A stretch of DNA of 64,000 nt from Oceanicola sp. D3 (GCF_006351965.1 NZ_CP040932.1:2108001-2172000), one strand, 5' to 3'; shown: positions 1-12,645, counted from the first letter of the stretch. Numbers and translations: made by a program. The notes: generated from the letters alone by a model not told the origin.

Positions 1-196
1 CGCCAACGGCGGCGGCGGCGGCAACACAGGAGGCTCCACCGGCGGCTCGACGGGCGGCGGTATTTCGGTTGGGGTCGGCAATGAAAACGGCGGCGGCGTT
101 TCTGTCGATGTCGACAGCGGCGGCATTTCGGTTGGTGTTGGCGGCGCAAGCGTTTCGGTGGGCGGCGGCGGCGTTGGTGTGAGCCTTGGCAACTGA
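1..196 (+). CDS. Gly-rich protein, C-terminal fragment
   Basis: The frame starting at base 2 is open to a TGA at 194-196. It gives about 64 residues made of Gly runs and alternating Gly/Val/Ser pieces such as ISVGVG, VSVDVDSGG and VSVGGGG. The gene starts outside the window, so the family cannot be named. The repeats resemble low-complexity exported or cell-surface Gly-rich proteins of Rhodobacteraceae, but that is inference. A TTG-initiated reading of the next gene would overlap its end. Confidence 0.6.
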   Translation, partial: ANGGGGGNTGGSTGGSTGGGISVGVGNENGGGVSVDVDSGGISVGVGGASVSVGGGGVGVSLGN

Positions 197-275
197 CTTT
201 CCAGCAGATTTCGGGCGCCGTAGCGGCTTCCCCGAAACAGGCGTGACCCCGCGCCTTTCCCCCGGATTTGCCCGT

Positions 276-815
276 ATGGCGGGCCGTGGCAGCCTTTACA
301 TTGCGCTCGCCCTGCAGGCCCTGGGCGCGCTCTTCTTCGTTGGCGACCTCTGGAGCGAAATCCTTGGCCTGCGCACCGCGCCAATCCCCTATGAATGGCA
401 AGAGATCATCCAGCTGCTCGCCTCGCTTGGGCTGGTCATCGGCCTCGTTGTGTCGGGTCTCTACCTGCGCCGCAGCCAGCGGCGGGTGGTGGAGTTGAAC
501 CGGCAGGTCGATGTGGCTTCTGGCAACTTTTCACAACACTTGCAGGAGCTCTTTGCGCAGTGGGATCTGTCAGAGAGCGAAATGAGCGTTGCGGTCTATG
601 CGATGAAGGGCTTCTCCAACGGCGAAATCGCCGCCTTGCGCGGCACCAGCGCCTCCACCGTGAAGAGCCAGATGAACGCGGTGTATCGCAAGTCGGGCTT
701 CACCAGCCGGGGCCAGCTGATTTCCTGCCTCGTTGAAGAGCTGTTCGAGGGCGTGGCGCTGCCGGGTGAGACTGTAGAGCGCGCGCGGGTGCAGATGTCT
801 CTCGCCGCGCGCTAG
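276..815 (+). CDS. Membrane-anchored LuxR-type HTH regulator
   Basis: A 179-residue protein. Two hydrophobic segments (about residues 6-24 and 44-66) precede a C-terminal LuxR/GerE helix-turn-helix (about 100-155) containing [14 protein letters not shown] and [16 protein letters not shown], the usual recognition-helix pattern. There is no receiver or autoinducer domain, so it is probably a membrane-tethered DNA-binding protein; its signal is unknown. The frame is open back to a TTG at 186, but ATG 276 puts the first membrane helix near the N-terminus as I recall for relatives, so I prefer it. It converges on mnmA with a 4-base overlap. Confidence 0.75.
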   Translation: MAGRGSLYIALALQALGALFFVGDLWSEILGLRTAPIPYEWQEIIQLLASLGLVIGLVVSGLYLRRSQRRVVELNRQVDVASGNFSQHLQELFAQWDLSESEMSVAVYAMKGFSNGEIAALRGTSASTVKSQMNAVYRKSGFTSRGQLISCLVEELFEGVALPGETVERARVQMSLAAR

Positions 816-1948
816 GCCCCGCGCCAGATCCAGCCGCCGCCGAGCACGCGTGTGCCCTCCGGCGCATAGAAGACGCAAGCCTGCCCGGGTGACACCCCTT
901 CTTCCGCCGCCAAAAGCTCCACCTCCGCCGTGCCGTCCGCCAGCGGGCGCAGCAGGGCTTCTGCCGGGGGGCGGGTGGAGCGGATGCGGGTGCGGATCTC
1001 GATCTCCTGACCAGGCTCCAGCGGCGTATCCCCCAGCCAGTTGATCTCGCGCACCGGCACCGTCCGTTTGGCCAGCGCCTCCTTGGGGCCGACAATCACC
1101 TGCCGCGTTTCCGGGTCCAGCTTCACGACATAGAGCGGGGTGGAGAGCCCGCCGATGCCAAGGCCCCGGCGCTGGCCGATGGTGTAGTGGATCACCCCGT
1201 TGTGCTGCGCCAGCACTCGGCCCTCCATATTCACGATCTCACCCGGCTCACCCGCGCCCGGGCGCAGCTTTTCGATCACGCTGGCGTAGTTGCCGTTCGG
1301 CACAAAGCAGATGTCTTGGCTGTCGGGCTTGTCGGCCACCGCGAGCCCGTGCTTTTGCGCCAGGTCCCGGGTTTCAGCCTTGCTGGTCAGATGGCCCAGC
1401 GGAAACCGCAGGAAGGAGAGCTGCTCAGGCGTGGTGGAAAACAGAAAGTAGCTCTGATCCCGGTTCGGATCGCCCGCCATGTGCAGCTCAGGGCCGGTCG
1501 CGCCCATCTTGCGCTGAATGTAATGCCCGGTGGCCATACAGTCGGCGTCCAAGTCCTTCGCGGTTTCCAGCAGGTCTTTGAACTTCACCCGCTCGTTGCA
1601 GCGGATGCAGGGCACAGGGGTGGCCCCGGCGAGGTAGCTTTCGGCAAATTCCTCGATCACCGCGTCCTTGAAGATATTCTCATAATCCAGCACGTAATGC
1701 GGAAAGCCCATCTCCTCGGCCACGCGGCGCGCATCGTGAATGTCGACGCCCGCGCAGCAGGCACCCTTCTTGGCCAGCGCGGCCCCGTGGTCATAAAGCT
1801 GGAGCGTGACCCCAACCACATCATAGCCCTGAGACGCCAATTCGGCGGCGACAACAGAGCTGTCGACCCCGCCTGACATGGCAACGACCACCCGCGTTTC
1901 GGCGGGCGGTTTGGCAAATCCGAGGGAGTTGAGCGCATCAAGCGGCAT
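812..1948 (-). CDS. mnmA: tRNA-specific 2-thiouridylase MnmA
   Basis: MnmA thiolates U34 in the wobble position of Lys, Glu and Gln tRNAs, using ATP and sulfur relayed by the Tus proteins. The protein has the PP-loop SGGVDSS near its N-terminus, the first active-site Cys in [13 protein letters not shown], a GHY motif, and the second catalytic Cys in SQDICFV. The beta-barrel C-terminal domain ([13 protein letters not shown] onwards) is complete. The frame extends to 2020, but the ATG at 1948 ([10 protein letters not shown]) fits the family better, giving 378 residues. Transcribed divergently from sciP. Confidence 0.95.
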   Translation of the reverse strand: MPLDALNSLGFAKPPAETRVVVAMSGGVDSSVVAAELASQGYDVVGVTLQLYDHGAALAKKGACCAGVDIHDARRVAEEMGFPHYVLDYENIFKDAVIEEFAESYLAGATPVPCIRCNERVKFKDLLETAKDLDADCMATGHYIQRKMGATGPELHMAGDPNRDQSYFLFSTTPEQLSFLRFPLGHLTSKAETRDLAQKHGLAVADKPDSQDICFVPNGNYASVIEKLRPGAGEPGEIVNMEGRVLAQHNGVIHYTIGQRRGLGIGGLSTPLYVVKLDPETRQVIVGPKEALAKRTVPVREINWLGDTPLEPGQEIEIRTRIRSTRPPAEALLRPLADGTAEVELLAAEEGVSPGQACVFYAPEGTRVLGGGWIWRGA

Positions 1949-2078
1949 GGGGTGGCCCTGAGTCGGAGGAAGAAGGAGGGAATATAGGAAAATCCTAAGC
2001 ACTCTCAAGGGTGGGTTCACGACCCGTTAAGCCACGCGTGCGTAAGGTGCATCCGTTCAGGCGAATGACGAGACGAAT

Positions 2079-2351
2079 ATGTTCCTCAAACGCATAGATG
2101 GCCCCCGCGCGGTGACGCTGCCCGACGGCTCGGTAATGACCCGGGCCGACCTGCCGCCATCGGATACGCGCCGCTGGGTTGCCAGCCGCAAGGCGGCGGT
2201 GGTCCGTGCGGTGCAGAACGGGTTGATTTCCTTGGAAGATTGTATGGAAACCTACGGCATTTCCGAGGAAGAATATGGCAGCTGGTCCCACGCCGTCGAG
2301 CAACATGGCGAACAGGCCCTGAAGGCCACCAGCCTGCAAAAGTTCCGCTAA
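2079..2351 (+). CDS. sciP: SciP-like CtrA inhibitory protein (DUF1153)
   Basis: A 90-residue protein with the DUF1153 pattern: a DG pair, ADLPP, TRRWVASRKAAVVRAV, then LISLEDCMETYGISEEEYGSW, a small HTH-like fold. DUF1153 includes Caulobacter SciP, which binds CtrA and blocks its recruitment of RNA polymerase at target promoters. Here the gene lies 173 bases upstream of ctrA in the same direction, so regulator and antagonist are neighbours. Family assignment is strong; the functional equivalence to Caulobacter SciP is inferred. Confidence 0.88.
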   Translation: MFLKRIDGPRAVTLPDGSVMTRADLPPSDTRRWVASRKAAVVRAVQNGLISLEDCMETYGISEEEYGSWSHAVEQHGEQALKATSLQKFR

Positions 2352-2450
2352 GCACCCGCGTGCAGCCATCTGGCCGCGCGCTGAACTTCTCCAAAGCCTA
2401 CTCCCCAAAAATAGTGATCTGGACAACGCAAGGTTGTGGCCGGACACTGT

Positions 2451-2478
2451 TTACCATTGGTAACCGGCAATTAACCAT
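2451..2478 (+). promoter_or_regulatory. Probable CtrA operator at ctrA
   Basis: Bases 2460-2475 read GTAA-N7-TTAAC, one mismatch from the CtrA consensus TTAA-N7-TTAAC. Bases 2471-2478 are TTAACCAT, the other CtrA site form described in Caulobacter. Overlapping upstream, 2451-2463 is a perfect inverted repeat TTACCA-T-TGGTAA. The site sits about 50 bases before the ctrA start, fitting CtrA autoregulation. Binding is inferred. Confidence 0.6.
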
Positions 2479-2524
2479 TGTGTTGCATGGTCATAGCTGA
2501 ACAGCAGATGAACGGAGCATTCCG

Positions 2525-3244
2525 ATGCGTATACTCTTGGTTGAAGACGATCCCACCACCTCCAAAAGCATTGAGATGATGCTGACCCACGCCAATCTGA
2601 ACGTCTATTCGACGGATCTTGGCGAGGAGGGGATAGATCTTGCCAAGCTCTATGACTACGACCTGATCCTGCTCGATCTCAACCTGCCCGACATGACCGG
2701 CCACGAGGTGCTGCGCCAGCTGCGCCTTGCGCGGATCGACACGCCTATTCTGATCCTTTCGGGGGCCGATGACACCGAGAACAAGATCAAGGGCTTCGGC
2801 TTCGGGGCCGATGACTACCTGACCAAGCCGTTCCACCGCGAAGAGCTGGTGGCACGCATCCATGCGATCATCCGCCGCTCCAAGGGCCATGCGCAATCGG
2901 TCATCAAGACCGGCAAGATCGTCGTCAACCTCGATGCCAAGACGGTTGAGGTTGAAAACCGGCCTGTGCACCTGACGGGCAAGGAATATCAGATGCTGGA
3001 GCTTCTGAGCCTGCGCAAGGGCACCACGCTCACCAAGGAGATGTTCCTCAACCATCTTTATGGCGGCATGGATGAGCCCGAGCTGAAAATCATCGACGTG
3101 TTCATCTGCAAGCTGCGCAAGAAGCTGGCCAGCGCCACCGGCGGCGACAACCATATCGAAACGGTCTGGGGCAGGGGCTACGTGCTGCGCGACCCGGAGC
3201 CGATGGAAGACGGCGGCGACAATCGGATTGCCGTGGGCGCCTGA
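2525..3244 (+). CDS. ctrA: Cell-cycle response regulator CtrA
   Basis: An OmpR-type regulator of 239 residues. The receiver has acidic residues D8/D9, the phosphoacceptor D51 in [11 protein letters not shown] and K in LTKPF; the C-terminal winged helix carries the highly conserved CtrA stretch [13 protein letters not shown] and later [12 protein letters not shown]. CtrA controls cell-cycle genes in Caulobacter, and in Rhodobacterales mainly motility, gene transfer agent and late cell-cycle genes, under CckA-ChpT phosphorelay. It follows sciP and its own probable operator. Confidence 0.96.
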   Translation: MRILLVEDDPTTSKSIEMMLTHANLNVYSTDLGEEGIDLAKLYDYDLILLDLNLPDMTGHEVLRQLRLARIDTPILILSGADDTENKIKGFGFGADDYLTKPFHREELVARIHAIIRRSKGHAQSVIKTGKIVVNLDAKTVEVENRPVHLTGKEYQMLELLSLRKGTTLTKEMFLNHLYGGMDEPELKIIDVFICKLRKKLASATGGDNHIETVWGRGYVLRDPEPMEDGGDNRIAVGA

Positions 3245-3295
3245 CCGGCCAGACAGAAACGCCTCGGGTGCCCTTGCATCCGGATGACAGGATAA

Positions 3296-7719
<4,424 letters not shown>

Positions 7720-7772
7720 TTTGTTCTCTTTTTGCAGAAGGTTAACGCCGGAATGGCGTTTTGTTCACGAAT

Positions 7773-7787
7773 GTTCTCAAAAAGTTC
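7773..7787 (+). promoter_or_regulatory. LexA-type SOS box GTTC-N7-GTTC
   Basis: The bases read GTTC-TCAAAAA-GTTC, an exact match to the direct-repeat LexA operator GTTC-N7-GTTC known from alphaproteobacteria. A near copy, GTTC-TCTTTTT-GCAG, lies 50 bases upstream (7723-7737), and another GTTC at 7763. The box ends 62 bases before a small ORF with a good ribosome-binding site. A single exact match is expected by chance roughly once per window of this size, so position and flanking half-sites carry the argument. Confidence 0.55.
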
Positions 7788-7849
7788 TGGACAGGGCAGC
7801 CCGCATATGAGAACAAAGGTGCAACGAAACGCCTGAAGGATCACCGACC

Positions 7850-7960
7850 ATGATCGCCAAGTTCTCCTCCCGCATCACGCCTCTCGCGCAAGACGCTATC
7901 GGCGCCGTTGCCCTGATCGTCATGCTGGTTGGGGGGCTGCATCTGCCGTCGCTGCTTTAG
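7850..7960 (+). CDS. 36-residue single-span membrane peptide, possibly SOS-controlled
   Basis: ATG 7850 to TAG 7958-7960. A short polar start with three basic residues (K4, R8 region) is followed by a hydrophobic span from about residue 15 to the end (IGAVALIVMLVGGLHL). AAGGA at 7836-7840 sits at good distance from the ATG. The gene lies behind a GTTC-N7-GTTC box. Caulobacter has a 29-residue SOS-induced membrane peptide, SidA, that blocks division through FtsW; this peptide has the same general design, but no sequence relation is claimed. Too short for usual gene finding. Confidence 0.6.
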   Translation: MIAKFSSRITPLAQDAIGAVALIVMLVGGLHLPSLL

Positions 7961-8012
7961 AGTTTCTCTGCGGGGTGGCATCTGCCTCTTGTCACCCGGC
8001 TTGCCTGCGGTC

Positions 8013-8174
8013 CAGAGACCGGGCGCGTTGCATCCACCTGTCCCCAACTTAGGGATGCACGCGCTCACTTGCCTGTCCCGAGCGCCACTCCACGGGCTTC
8101 CCCGCCCGGCGTCCGGTCTCTGCATCCGTCCTTACCTTCCGCCGCCGCCTGAAAGGGTGTGCGGCGTTTTTTTT
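8013..8174 (+). ncRNA. Candidate structured RNA (independent sRNA or 3' UTR of the small ORF)
   Basis: CAGAGACCGG (8013-8022) pairs perfectly with CCGGTCTCTG (8113-8122). Inside, GCGCG-T-TGCATCC (8023-8035) pairs with GGATGCA-CGCGC (8053-8064) with one bulged base and a 17-base loop, and a weaker CCCG/CGGG hairpin lies at 8077-8096. An intrinsic terminator ends the unit at 8174. There is no convincing ORF. It does not carry the conserved SRP RNA loop, and I cannot match it to 6S RNA or RNase P RNA. Bases 7961-8012 and 8175-8298 show nothing I can name. Confidence 0.5.
8143..8174 (+). terminator. Intrinsic terminator
   Basis: CGCCGC (8143-8148) pairs with GCGGCG (8161-8166), followed immediately by eight T (8167-8174). 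It would end transcription from the small ORF and structured RNA. Confidence 0.8.
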
Positions 8175-8298
8175 GGAAGGTCGAATGCGGGCGAACAGTC
8201 CGGCCCTGTGCGGGCCAGTAGCGCGATCACCTGCAGTGCTGCGCCAGCCGCACCCCGGCGTGCCCCGGCAGGGCGGCCAGGGCACGGCTGGCTAAGGA

Positions 8299-9186
8299 TC
8301 AGTCACCAACCGCAGGCACGGCCTTGAGGTAGGCCGCAATCGCCGCGCGGTCTTCATCCGTCAGCTTCGCGGTGCTTTCCACCACAACGGCCATCTCGCC
8401 GCCTGCGGTGTCAAACTCGGGCGTAAAGCCGGATTTCAGATATTCGGCAATATCGCTTTCTGACCAGTCCAGCCCGCCCGGGGTGATGTTGGGGATGCGC
8501 CCTTTGCCGTCTGGCGAGGCCGCGCCGCCCAGCCACTCTCCCGTCCATCCGCCAAGCACGTTGCGCGGGGTGTGGCATTCGCCGCAATGGGCCAGAGCCT
8601 CAACCAGATAGCGCCCGCGCTGCTGCTGCTCGGTCAGGTCGCCCTCAACCTGCCAGCCGTCGCGCATGAAGAGCAGCTTCCAGCCCCCCAGCGAACGCCG
8701 GATGTTGAACGGAAAGCCAACCTCATGGGGCTGGCTCGGCGTGGTGTCGGGCGGCAGGGTTTGAATATAGGCGTGAATATCGGCCACGTCCTGCAGCGCC
8801 ATGCCATCGTAGGAGTTGTAGGGGAAGGCGGGGTACAGGTGCTGGCCCTCGGCATTCACCCCCTTCACCATCGCGCGGGCAAGGTCATGCAGGCTCCAGC
8901 CGCCAATGCCTTCGTCACTGGGCGAGATGTTGGGCGCGAGGAAGGTGCCGAAGGGGGAGGGAAATTTCTGCCCGCCCGCCAGCACCAGCCGCGCCTCATC
9001 TTCCGTGCCCGGTGCGGCGTGGCAATTGGCGCAGCCCGCCGCCCAAAACAGGCCCTCGCCGCGTGCCGGATCGCCTTCCAGCCCGGCGAGATCCTCCTCG
9101 GGCACATCGCCCGGAATGGTTACAACCCAGAAAACGGCGGCGCCCACGAGCGCCACCGCGATGATCCAGCGAAACAGCGGATGCAT
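8299..9186 (-). CDS. Membrane-anchored diheme cytochrome c
   Basis: A 295-residue protein with an uncleaved N-terminal anchor (about residues 7-24) and two cytochrome c domains, each with a CxxCH heme site: CANCH in the first and CGECH in the second. Met ligands are probable in the SPSDEGIG and NITPGG regions, typical of class I diheme cytochromes that feed electrons from periplasmic dehydrogenases. The ATG directly abuts the TAA of the upstream cytochrome c' gene, so the two form an operon. The redox partner is unknown. Confidence 0.85.
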   Translation of the reverse strand: MHPLFRWIIAVALVGAAVFWVVTIPGDVPEEDLAGLEGDPARGEGLFWAAGCANCHAAPGTEDEARLVLAGGQKFPSPFGTFLAPNISPSDEGIGGWSLHDLARAMVKGVNAEGQHLYPAFPYNSYDGMALQDVADIHAYIQTLPPDTTPSQPHEVGFPFNIRRSLGGWKLLFMRDGWQVEGDLTEQQQRGRYLVEALAHCGECHTPRNVLGGWTGEWLGGAASPDGKGRIPNITPGGLDWSESDIAEYLKSGFTPEFDTAGGEMAVVVESTAKLTDEDRAAIAAYLKAVPAVGD

Positions 9187-9657
9187 TTATTCTTCCGGCG
9201 CGCGGTAGACCTTGTGGCAGCCGCCGCAGGCCCCACCCAGATCGCCCATCGAAGCCTGAACGGCCTGCAAGCCTTCACCGGTCGCCGCCTGAGCGCTTTC
9301 GATAGCGGCGATCAGCGTGGCACCCTTTTCCTGAAAATCTGCGTAGTTGTCCCAAATTTCAGGCATGGCGCGGCTGCCGTCGACCGACATGCTGTCAGAG
9401 TCTTCGCTCCACATGTCATCCGCAAGCGCCTTCTCGGCGGCCTCATGCAAAGCGGTGGCGGCGGCGCTGGCTGCGGCCCCGTCAAAATCAATCTCGCCCT
9501 TGGCCATTTTGCCGAGAGTGCCGAGGTTCTTGCCCATCTCCTTCATCAGGGCTTCGCGGGCTTCTTGCTGCTCCATCGCATGGCTGGCGGCAAAAGCGCT
9601 GCCTGCCGCGAGGGTCGCGGCAAGAACGAAGCTGATGCGCTTGGCTGTGGTCTTCAT
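9187..9657 (-). CDS. Cytochrome c'
   Basis: A 156-residue precursor with a cleavable signal peptide (about residues 1-23, ending SAFAA), a four-helix-bundle region rich in Ala, Glu and Met, and a single heme site CGGCH near the C-terminus followed by KVYR. That C-terminal CxxCH placement is the hallmark of class II cytochromes c', which bind NO and protect against nitrosative stress. The frame extends upstream to 9738, but ATG 9657 has GGAGGA six bases before it. First gene of a two-gene unit with the diheme cytochrome. Confidence 0.88.
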   Translation of the reverse strand: MKTTAKRISFVLAATLAAGSAFAASHAMEQQEAREALMKEMGKNLGTLGKMAKGEIDFDGAAASAAATALHEAAEKALADDMWSEDSDSMSVDGSRAMPEIWDNYADFQEKGATLIAAIESAQAATGEGLQAVQASMGDLGGACGGCHKVYRAPEE

Positions 9658-10018
9658 GAATTCCTCCAACTGTTGATCGACGTGGCCCGAGGCTACACCA
9701 GCACCCGTCCCTGCTCTTTCTGTCATTTCCGCAGCCAAATGGTGCGGTTATGCACAGCTTGGCCTCCACCCACGCACGGCGGCAAGCGGTTTCCGCTTCG
9801 GCAGGCGGTGGCTCGCTTAGATGTTATCTGCATGACATGACAGTGACTTTCACTTTCTTCAGCAGGGCAGGCTGCTACACTCGGGCTGAAATTTTAGCCG
9901 CTATTACGAGAGCTCTGCTTTGCACCGCCCGTTCACCATCGCCCCATCCAACACCGTGGCCAAGGCCGAGCGGGCCGCATGTGCCGAGTTTTCCAAGACC
10001 CTTTGAAAGGAGCCGCCC
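9658..10018. other. Intergenic region between divergent cytochrome c' and Sel1 genes
   Basis: These 361 bases contain no ORF with plausible coding character. They should hold promoters in both directions; I could not pick out convincing -35/-10 pairs. AAAGGAG for the downstream gene lies just before 10019. Confidence 0.4.
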
Positions 10019-10930
10019 ATGCGCGCCACAGCCCTTGCCCTCTGCCTTCTCGCCAGCCCGCTCGCCGCGCAAACTGCCGATGAGGTAGAAGCCGCGCGGC
10101 AAGCCTATAACGACGGACATTGGGATTTGGCGATGACAGTGCTGATCCCCGCCGCCGAGGCCGGCCACCCCGATGCGCAAAACGTCTATGGCATTGCCTT
10201 GAAAGACGGCGAAGGCACCGAGGCAAACCCGCCAGCGGCGATTGGCTGGTATGAAAAGGCGATCGCGCAGGGCCACCAGAAGGCCATGTATAACCTCGGC
10301 CACCTCTACCAGAACGGTGCCGAAGGGGTGCCGCAAGACTTCGACAAGGCCCGCGCCCTTTATGAGCAGGCCATCGAATCGGGCTATGGCGCGGCGGCCA
10401 ACGGGCTCGCCCTGATGTATGAGCGCGGCGAGGGGGTGGAAAAAGACCTCTCCAAAGCCGTCGAATACTACCAGATCGGCGCCGAGGCGGGCGAAAAGCA
10501 CGCGCTTTACAACCTCGCCAACTACTACCGGCTCGGGCAGGGCGTGGAGGAAGACCTCAATCGCGCGCTTGAGCTCTACACCGAATCCGCCCTCGCAGGT
10601 CATCCGCAGGCCTGGAATGCCGTCGCGCTGTTCAATCAGCACGGCATGGTTGGCGCGCCCAACCCCGAAGCCGCCTATCTGGCCTTCCGCAAGGCGATTG
10701 ACGGCGGCCTCGCGCTCGCCGGAGTGAACCTTGGCGAATTTGCCACCTCCACCGAAGGCTGGTGGCAGGATCCGGTGGAAGGCTATGGCTACTGCCTCTG
10801 GGGCATCAACAACGCCGCCGACAGCGACCGTGAAAACTTCATCCAAACCTGCGAGCCGCTGGTGGAATACCTGACCGTGGAAGAGGAAGACGCGGCCAAA
10901 CGCTTTGCCGAAAGCATTGGCGCGGAGTGA
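10019..10930 (+). CDS. Exported Sel1-repeat protein
   Basis: A 303-residue protein with a signal peptide (cleavage near SPLAAQ) and about five Sel1-like repeats, seen as recurring A..G...A...LG..Y..G.G...D...A..WY..A patterns (AIGWYEKAIAQGHQKAMYNLG, KAVEYYQIGAEAGEKHALYNLA). These form TPR-like helical arrays that mediate protein contacts in the periplasm or at the envelope. There is a single-Cys pair near the C-terminus (GYCLWG and IQTCEP). AAGGAG precedes the ATG. The partner is unknown. Confidence 0.85.
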   Translation: MRATALALCLLASPLAAQTADEVEAARQAYNDGHWDLAMTVLIPAAEAGHPDAQNVYGIALKDGEGTEANPPAAIGWYEKAIAQGHQKAMYNLGHLYQNGAEGVPQDFDKARALYEQAIESGYGAAANGLALMYERGEGVEKDLSKAVEYYQIGAEAGEKHALYNLANYYRLGQGVEEDLNRALELYTESALAGHPQAWNAVALFNQHGMVGAPNPEAAYLAFRKAIDGGLALAGVNLGEFATSTEGWWQDPVEGYGYCLWGINNAADSDRENFIQTCEPLVEYLTVEEEDAAKRFAESIGAE

Positions 10931-10984
10931 TGTGATCACAGGGCCGCGCGATGGGTTGATTAATACGCCCTATGTCATTTGACG

Positions 10985-11046
10985 TGTGCATCGCCTGTGC
11001 ATCACTTGTGCACAGGATGTTGCCCTTCGCTTTTTGGGGTTAACGC
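10985..11046 (+). repeat. Three 11-bp phased TGTGCA repeats plus shared flank (copy A)
   Basis: TGTGCATCGCC, TGTGCATCACT and TGTGCACAGGA occupy 10985-11017 at exactly 11-base spacing. The first base of CGCTTTTTGGGG lies 19 bases after the third TGCA (11028-11039), followed by GTTAACGC (11039-11046). The same arrangement recurs at 34739-34809. It lies between the convergent Sel1 and hpt genes. A palindrome TGTGATCACA is at 10931-10940. Function unknown. Confidence 0.65.
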
Positions 11047-11053
11047 TGCGAAA

Positions 11054-11599
11054 TTAACCTTCGTCCGGAAAGCGGACCTTGCCGATATAGGGCAGGTCGC
11101 GGTTTCGCTGGGCATAGTCGATCCCGTAGCCCACGACAAACTCGTCAGGGATGTCGAAGCCTATGAAATCGGCGGCAAAATCCACTTCGCGCCGCGATGG
11201 TTTGTCGAGCAGGGCAATGGTGCGCAGGCGGGCAGGCTCGCGGGCCTTCAGCATGTGGATGACGTGGTGCAGGGTAAAGCCGGTATCGACGATATCCTCC
11301 ACCACGAGCACATCGCGCCCATGAATTTCGCCGCGCAAGTCTTTGAGAATGCGCACTTCCTTGCTGCTCTCCATCGCGTCGCCGTAGCTGGACGCCTCGA
11401 TGAAATCCACCTCCAGCGGCAGGTCCATCTCGCGCACCAGATCGGCGATAAACACGAATGAGCCGCGCAGGAGGCCAATCACCACCAGCTTGTCGGTGCC
11501 GCTGAATTCGGCCTCGATCTTGCGGGCCAGTTCCTCGATTTTGGCGGCAATCGCCTTGGCAGAAATCATCTGGTCGATGACATACGGTCGCTGCGGCAT
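11054..11599 (-). CDS. hpt: Hypoxanthine phosphoribosyltransferase
   Basis: Converts hypoxanthine (and usually guanine) with PRPP to IMP/GMP in purine salvage. The PRPP-binding motif appears as [16 protein letters not shown], the flexible-loop [10 protein letters not shown] is present, and the C-terminal part has [28 protein letters not shown] typical of this family. I start at ATG 11599 (MPQRPYVID), which has GGGGAAG upstream; the frame is open to 11614. 181 residues, normal length. Divergent from the Coq10-like gene. Confidence 0.93.
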   Translation of the reverse strand: MPQRPYVIDQMISAKAIAAKIEELARKIEAEFSGTDKLVVIGLLRGSFVFIADLVREMDLPLEVDFIEASSYGDAMESSKEVRILKDLRGEIHGRDVLVVEDIVDTGFTLHHVIHMLKAREPARLRTIALLDKPSRREVDFAADFIGFDIPDEFVVGYGIDYAQRNRDLPYIGKVRFPDEG

Positions 11600-11669
11600 G
11601 GCTTCCCCTTGCAATCCCCGGCGCGTTCGGGCTCATCATGGCCTATCCAGCCGCGATGATACAGGCCTC

Positions 11670-12164
11670 ATGACCCGCCACGCAGAGACCCGCCAACTCC
11701 CTTATTCCGCTCAGGAAATCTATGATCTGGTTGCCGATGTGGCCTCCTATCCCAAGTTTCTGCCATGGACGGCAGCGGCGCGGGTGCGGTCGCGCCGTGA
11801 GGTGCCGGTGGACGAGCTGGAGCATGGTCAGCAGCGGTTTGGCCGCTGCGAGATCATGGAGGCCGATCTGGTCATTTCGTTTAAGGTTTTCCGTGAAACC
11901 TTTCTGTCGCGCGTTTGGCTCTTCGAGGAGGCGAAGCGGATCGAAACGCGCTACATCGACGGCCCGTTCAAGCATATGCGGTCTGTCTGGCAGATGACGC
12001 CTGCGCCGGGGGGCTGCGAGGTGCACTTCGAGGTGGACTTCGAATTCAAGAACCGTCTGCTGCAAGGGGCGGCCGGGATGTTCTTCAACGAGGCCATGCA
12101 GCGCATTGTAAGGGCCTTCGAGGCGCGGGCCGACGAGCTCTACGGGGTTAAGAAGGGCTCGTAA
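11670..12164 (+). CDS. Coq10/RatA family START-domain protein
   Basis: A 164-residue protein with the pattern R.LPYSAQEIYDLVADVASYPKFLPW near the N-terminus and VDFEFKNRLLQGAAGMFFNEAM near the C-terminus, characteristic of the polyketide cyclase/START-like Coq10-RatA family. Members bind ubiquinone (Coq10) or affect ribosome assembly (RatA, where the toxin role is debated). The long upstream extension of the frame overlaps hpt on the other strand and is not used; ATG 11670 starts the family homology. Confidence 0.85.
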   Translation: MTRHAETRQLPYSAQEIYDLVADVASYPKFLPWTAAARVRSRREVPVDELEHGQQRFGRCEIMEADLVISFKVFRETFLSRVWLFEEAKRIETRYIDGPFKHMRSVWQMTPAPGGCEVHFEVDFEFKNRLLQGAAGMFFNEAMQRIVRAFEARADELYGVKKGS

Positions 12165-12171
12165 CGCGCTG

Positions 12172-12645
12172 TTATTGCGGCGATAGTTTTGACATCATGA
12201 GCCGCAGGGCGTGGTTAACAGTTGCTTTGCGCACCGCGTCGCGCCCCGGCGCGCCAAACTCCCGCGTTTCTGTGATCACATAATCGCCCCACGCCAGCCC
12301 AAAGCACACCCGACCCTCCGGCTTGTGCTCCGAGCCGCCAGGCCCCGCGATGCCCGTGACCGACACCGCCAGTGTTGCCGCCGAGCGGGCGAGGGCGCCC
12401 TTGGCCATCTCTGCCGCAACTTCTTCGGAAACCGCGCCATGAGCTTCAAGGGTTTCGCCTTTAACCCCGAGCATCTCTTGCTTGGCGGCGTTGGAGTAGG
12501 TCACGAATCCCCGGTCGAACACATCCGAAGATCCGGCCACATCGGTAATCGCCGCCGCAATCATCCCACCGGTGCAACTTTCTGCCGTGGCAAGCGTAGC
12601 GCCAGATTTTCGTGCAATATCAAGAAGGTCAGAGGCAATGCTCAC
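12172..12645 (-). CDS. pncC: Nicotinamide-nucleotide amidohydrolase (CinA C-terminal family)
   Basis: A 157-residue stand-alone CinA C-terminal domain: LATAESCTGGMIAAAITDVAGSS with the catalytic Ser/Thr region, then SVTGIAGPGGSEHKPEGRVCFGLA. This family deamidates NMN to NaMN in the pyridine nucleotide cycle. The start overlaps the pgpA stop by four bases (12642-12645), and pgpA overlaps ispDF the same way, so the three form one tightly coupled minus-strand unit. Confidence 0.88.
   Translation of the reverse strand: MSIASDLLDIARKSGATLATAESCTGGMIAAAITDVAGSSDVFDRGFVTYSNAAKQEMLGVKGETLEAHGAVSEEVAAEMAKGALARSAATLAVSVTGIAGPGGSEHKPEGRVCFGLAWGDYVITETREFGAPGRDAVRKATVNHALRLMMSKLSPQ

Noticed and set aside
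2062-2078. TTAA-containing sequence before sciP as a CtrA site
   Set aside because: Only one TTAA half-site (near 2027), without a partner at seven bases.
8013-8174. Structured RNA considered as SRP RNA, 6S RNA or RNase P RNA
   Set aside because: No conserved SRP loop sequence, too short for RNase P RNA, and I could not place the 6S open-bubble layout with confidence.
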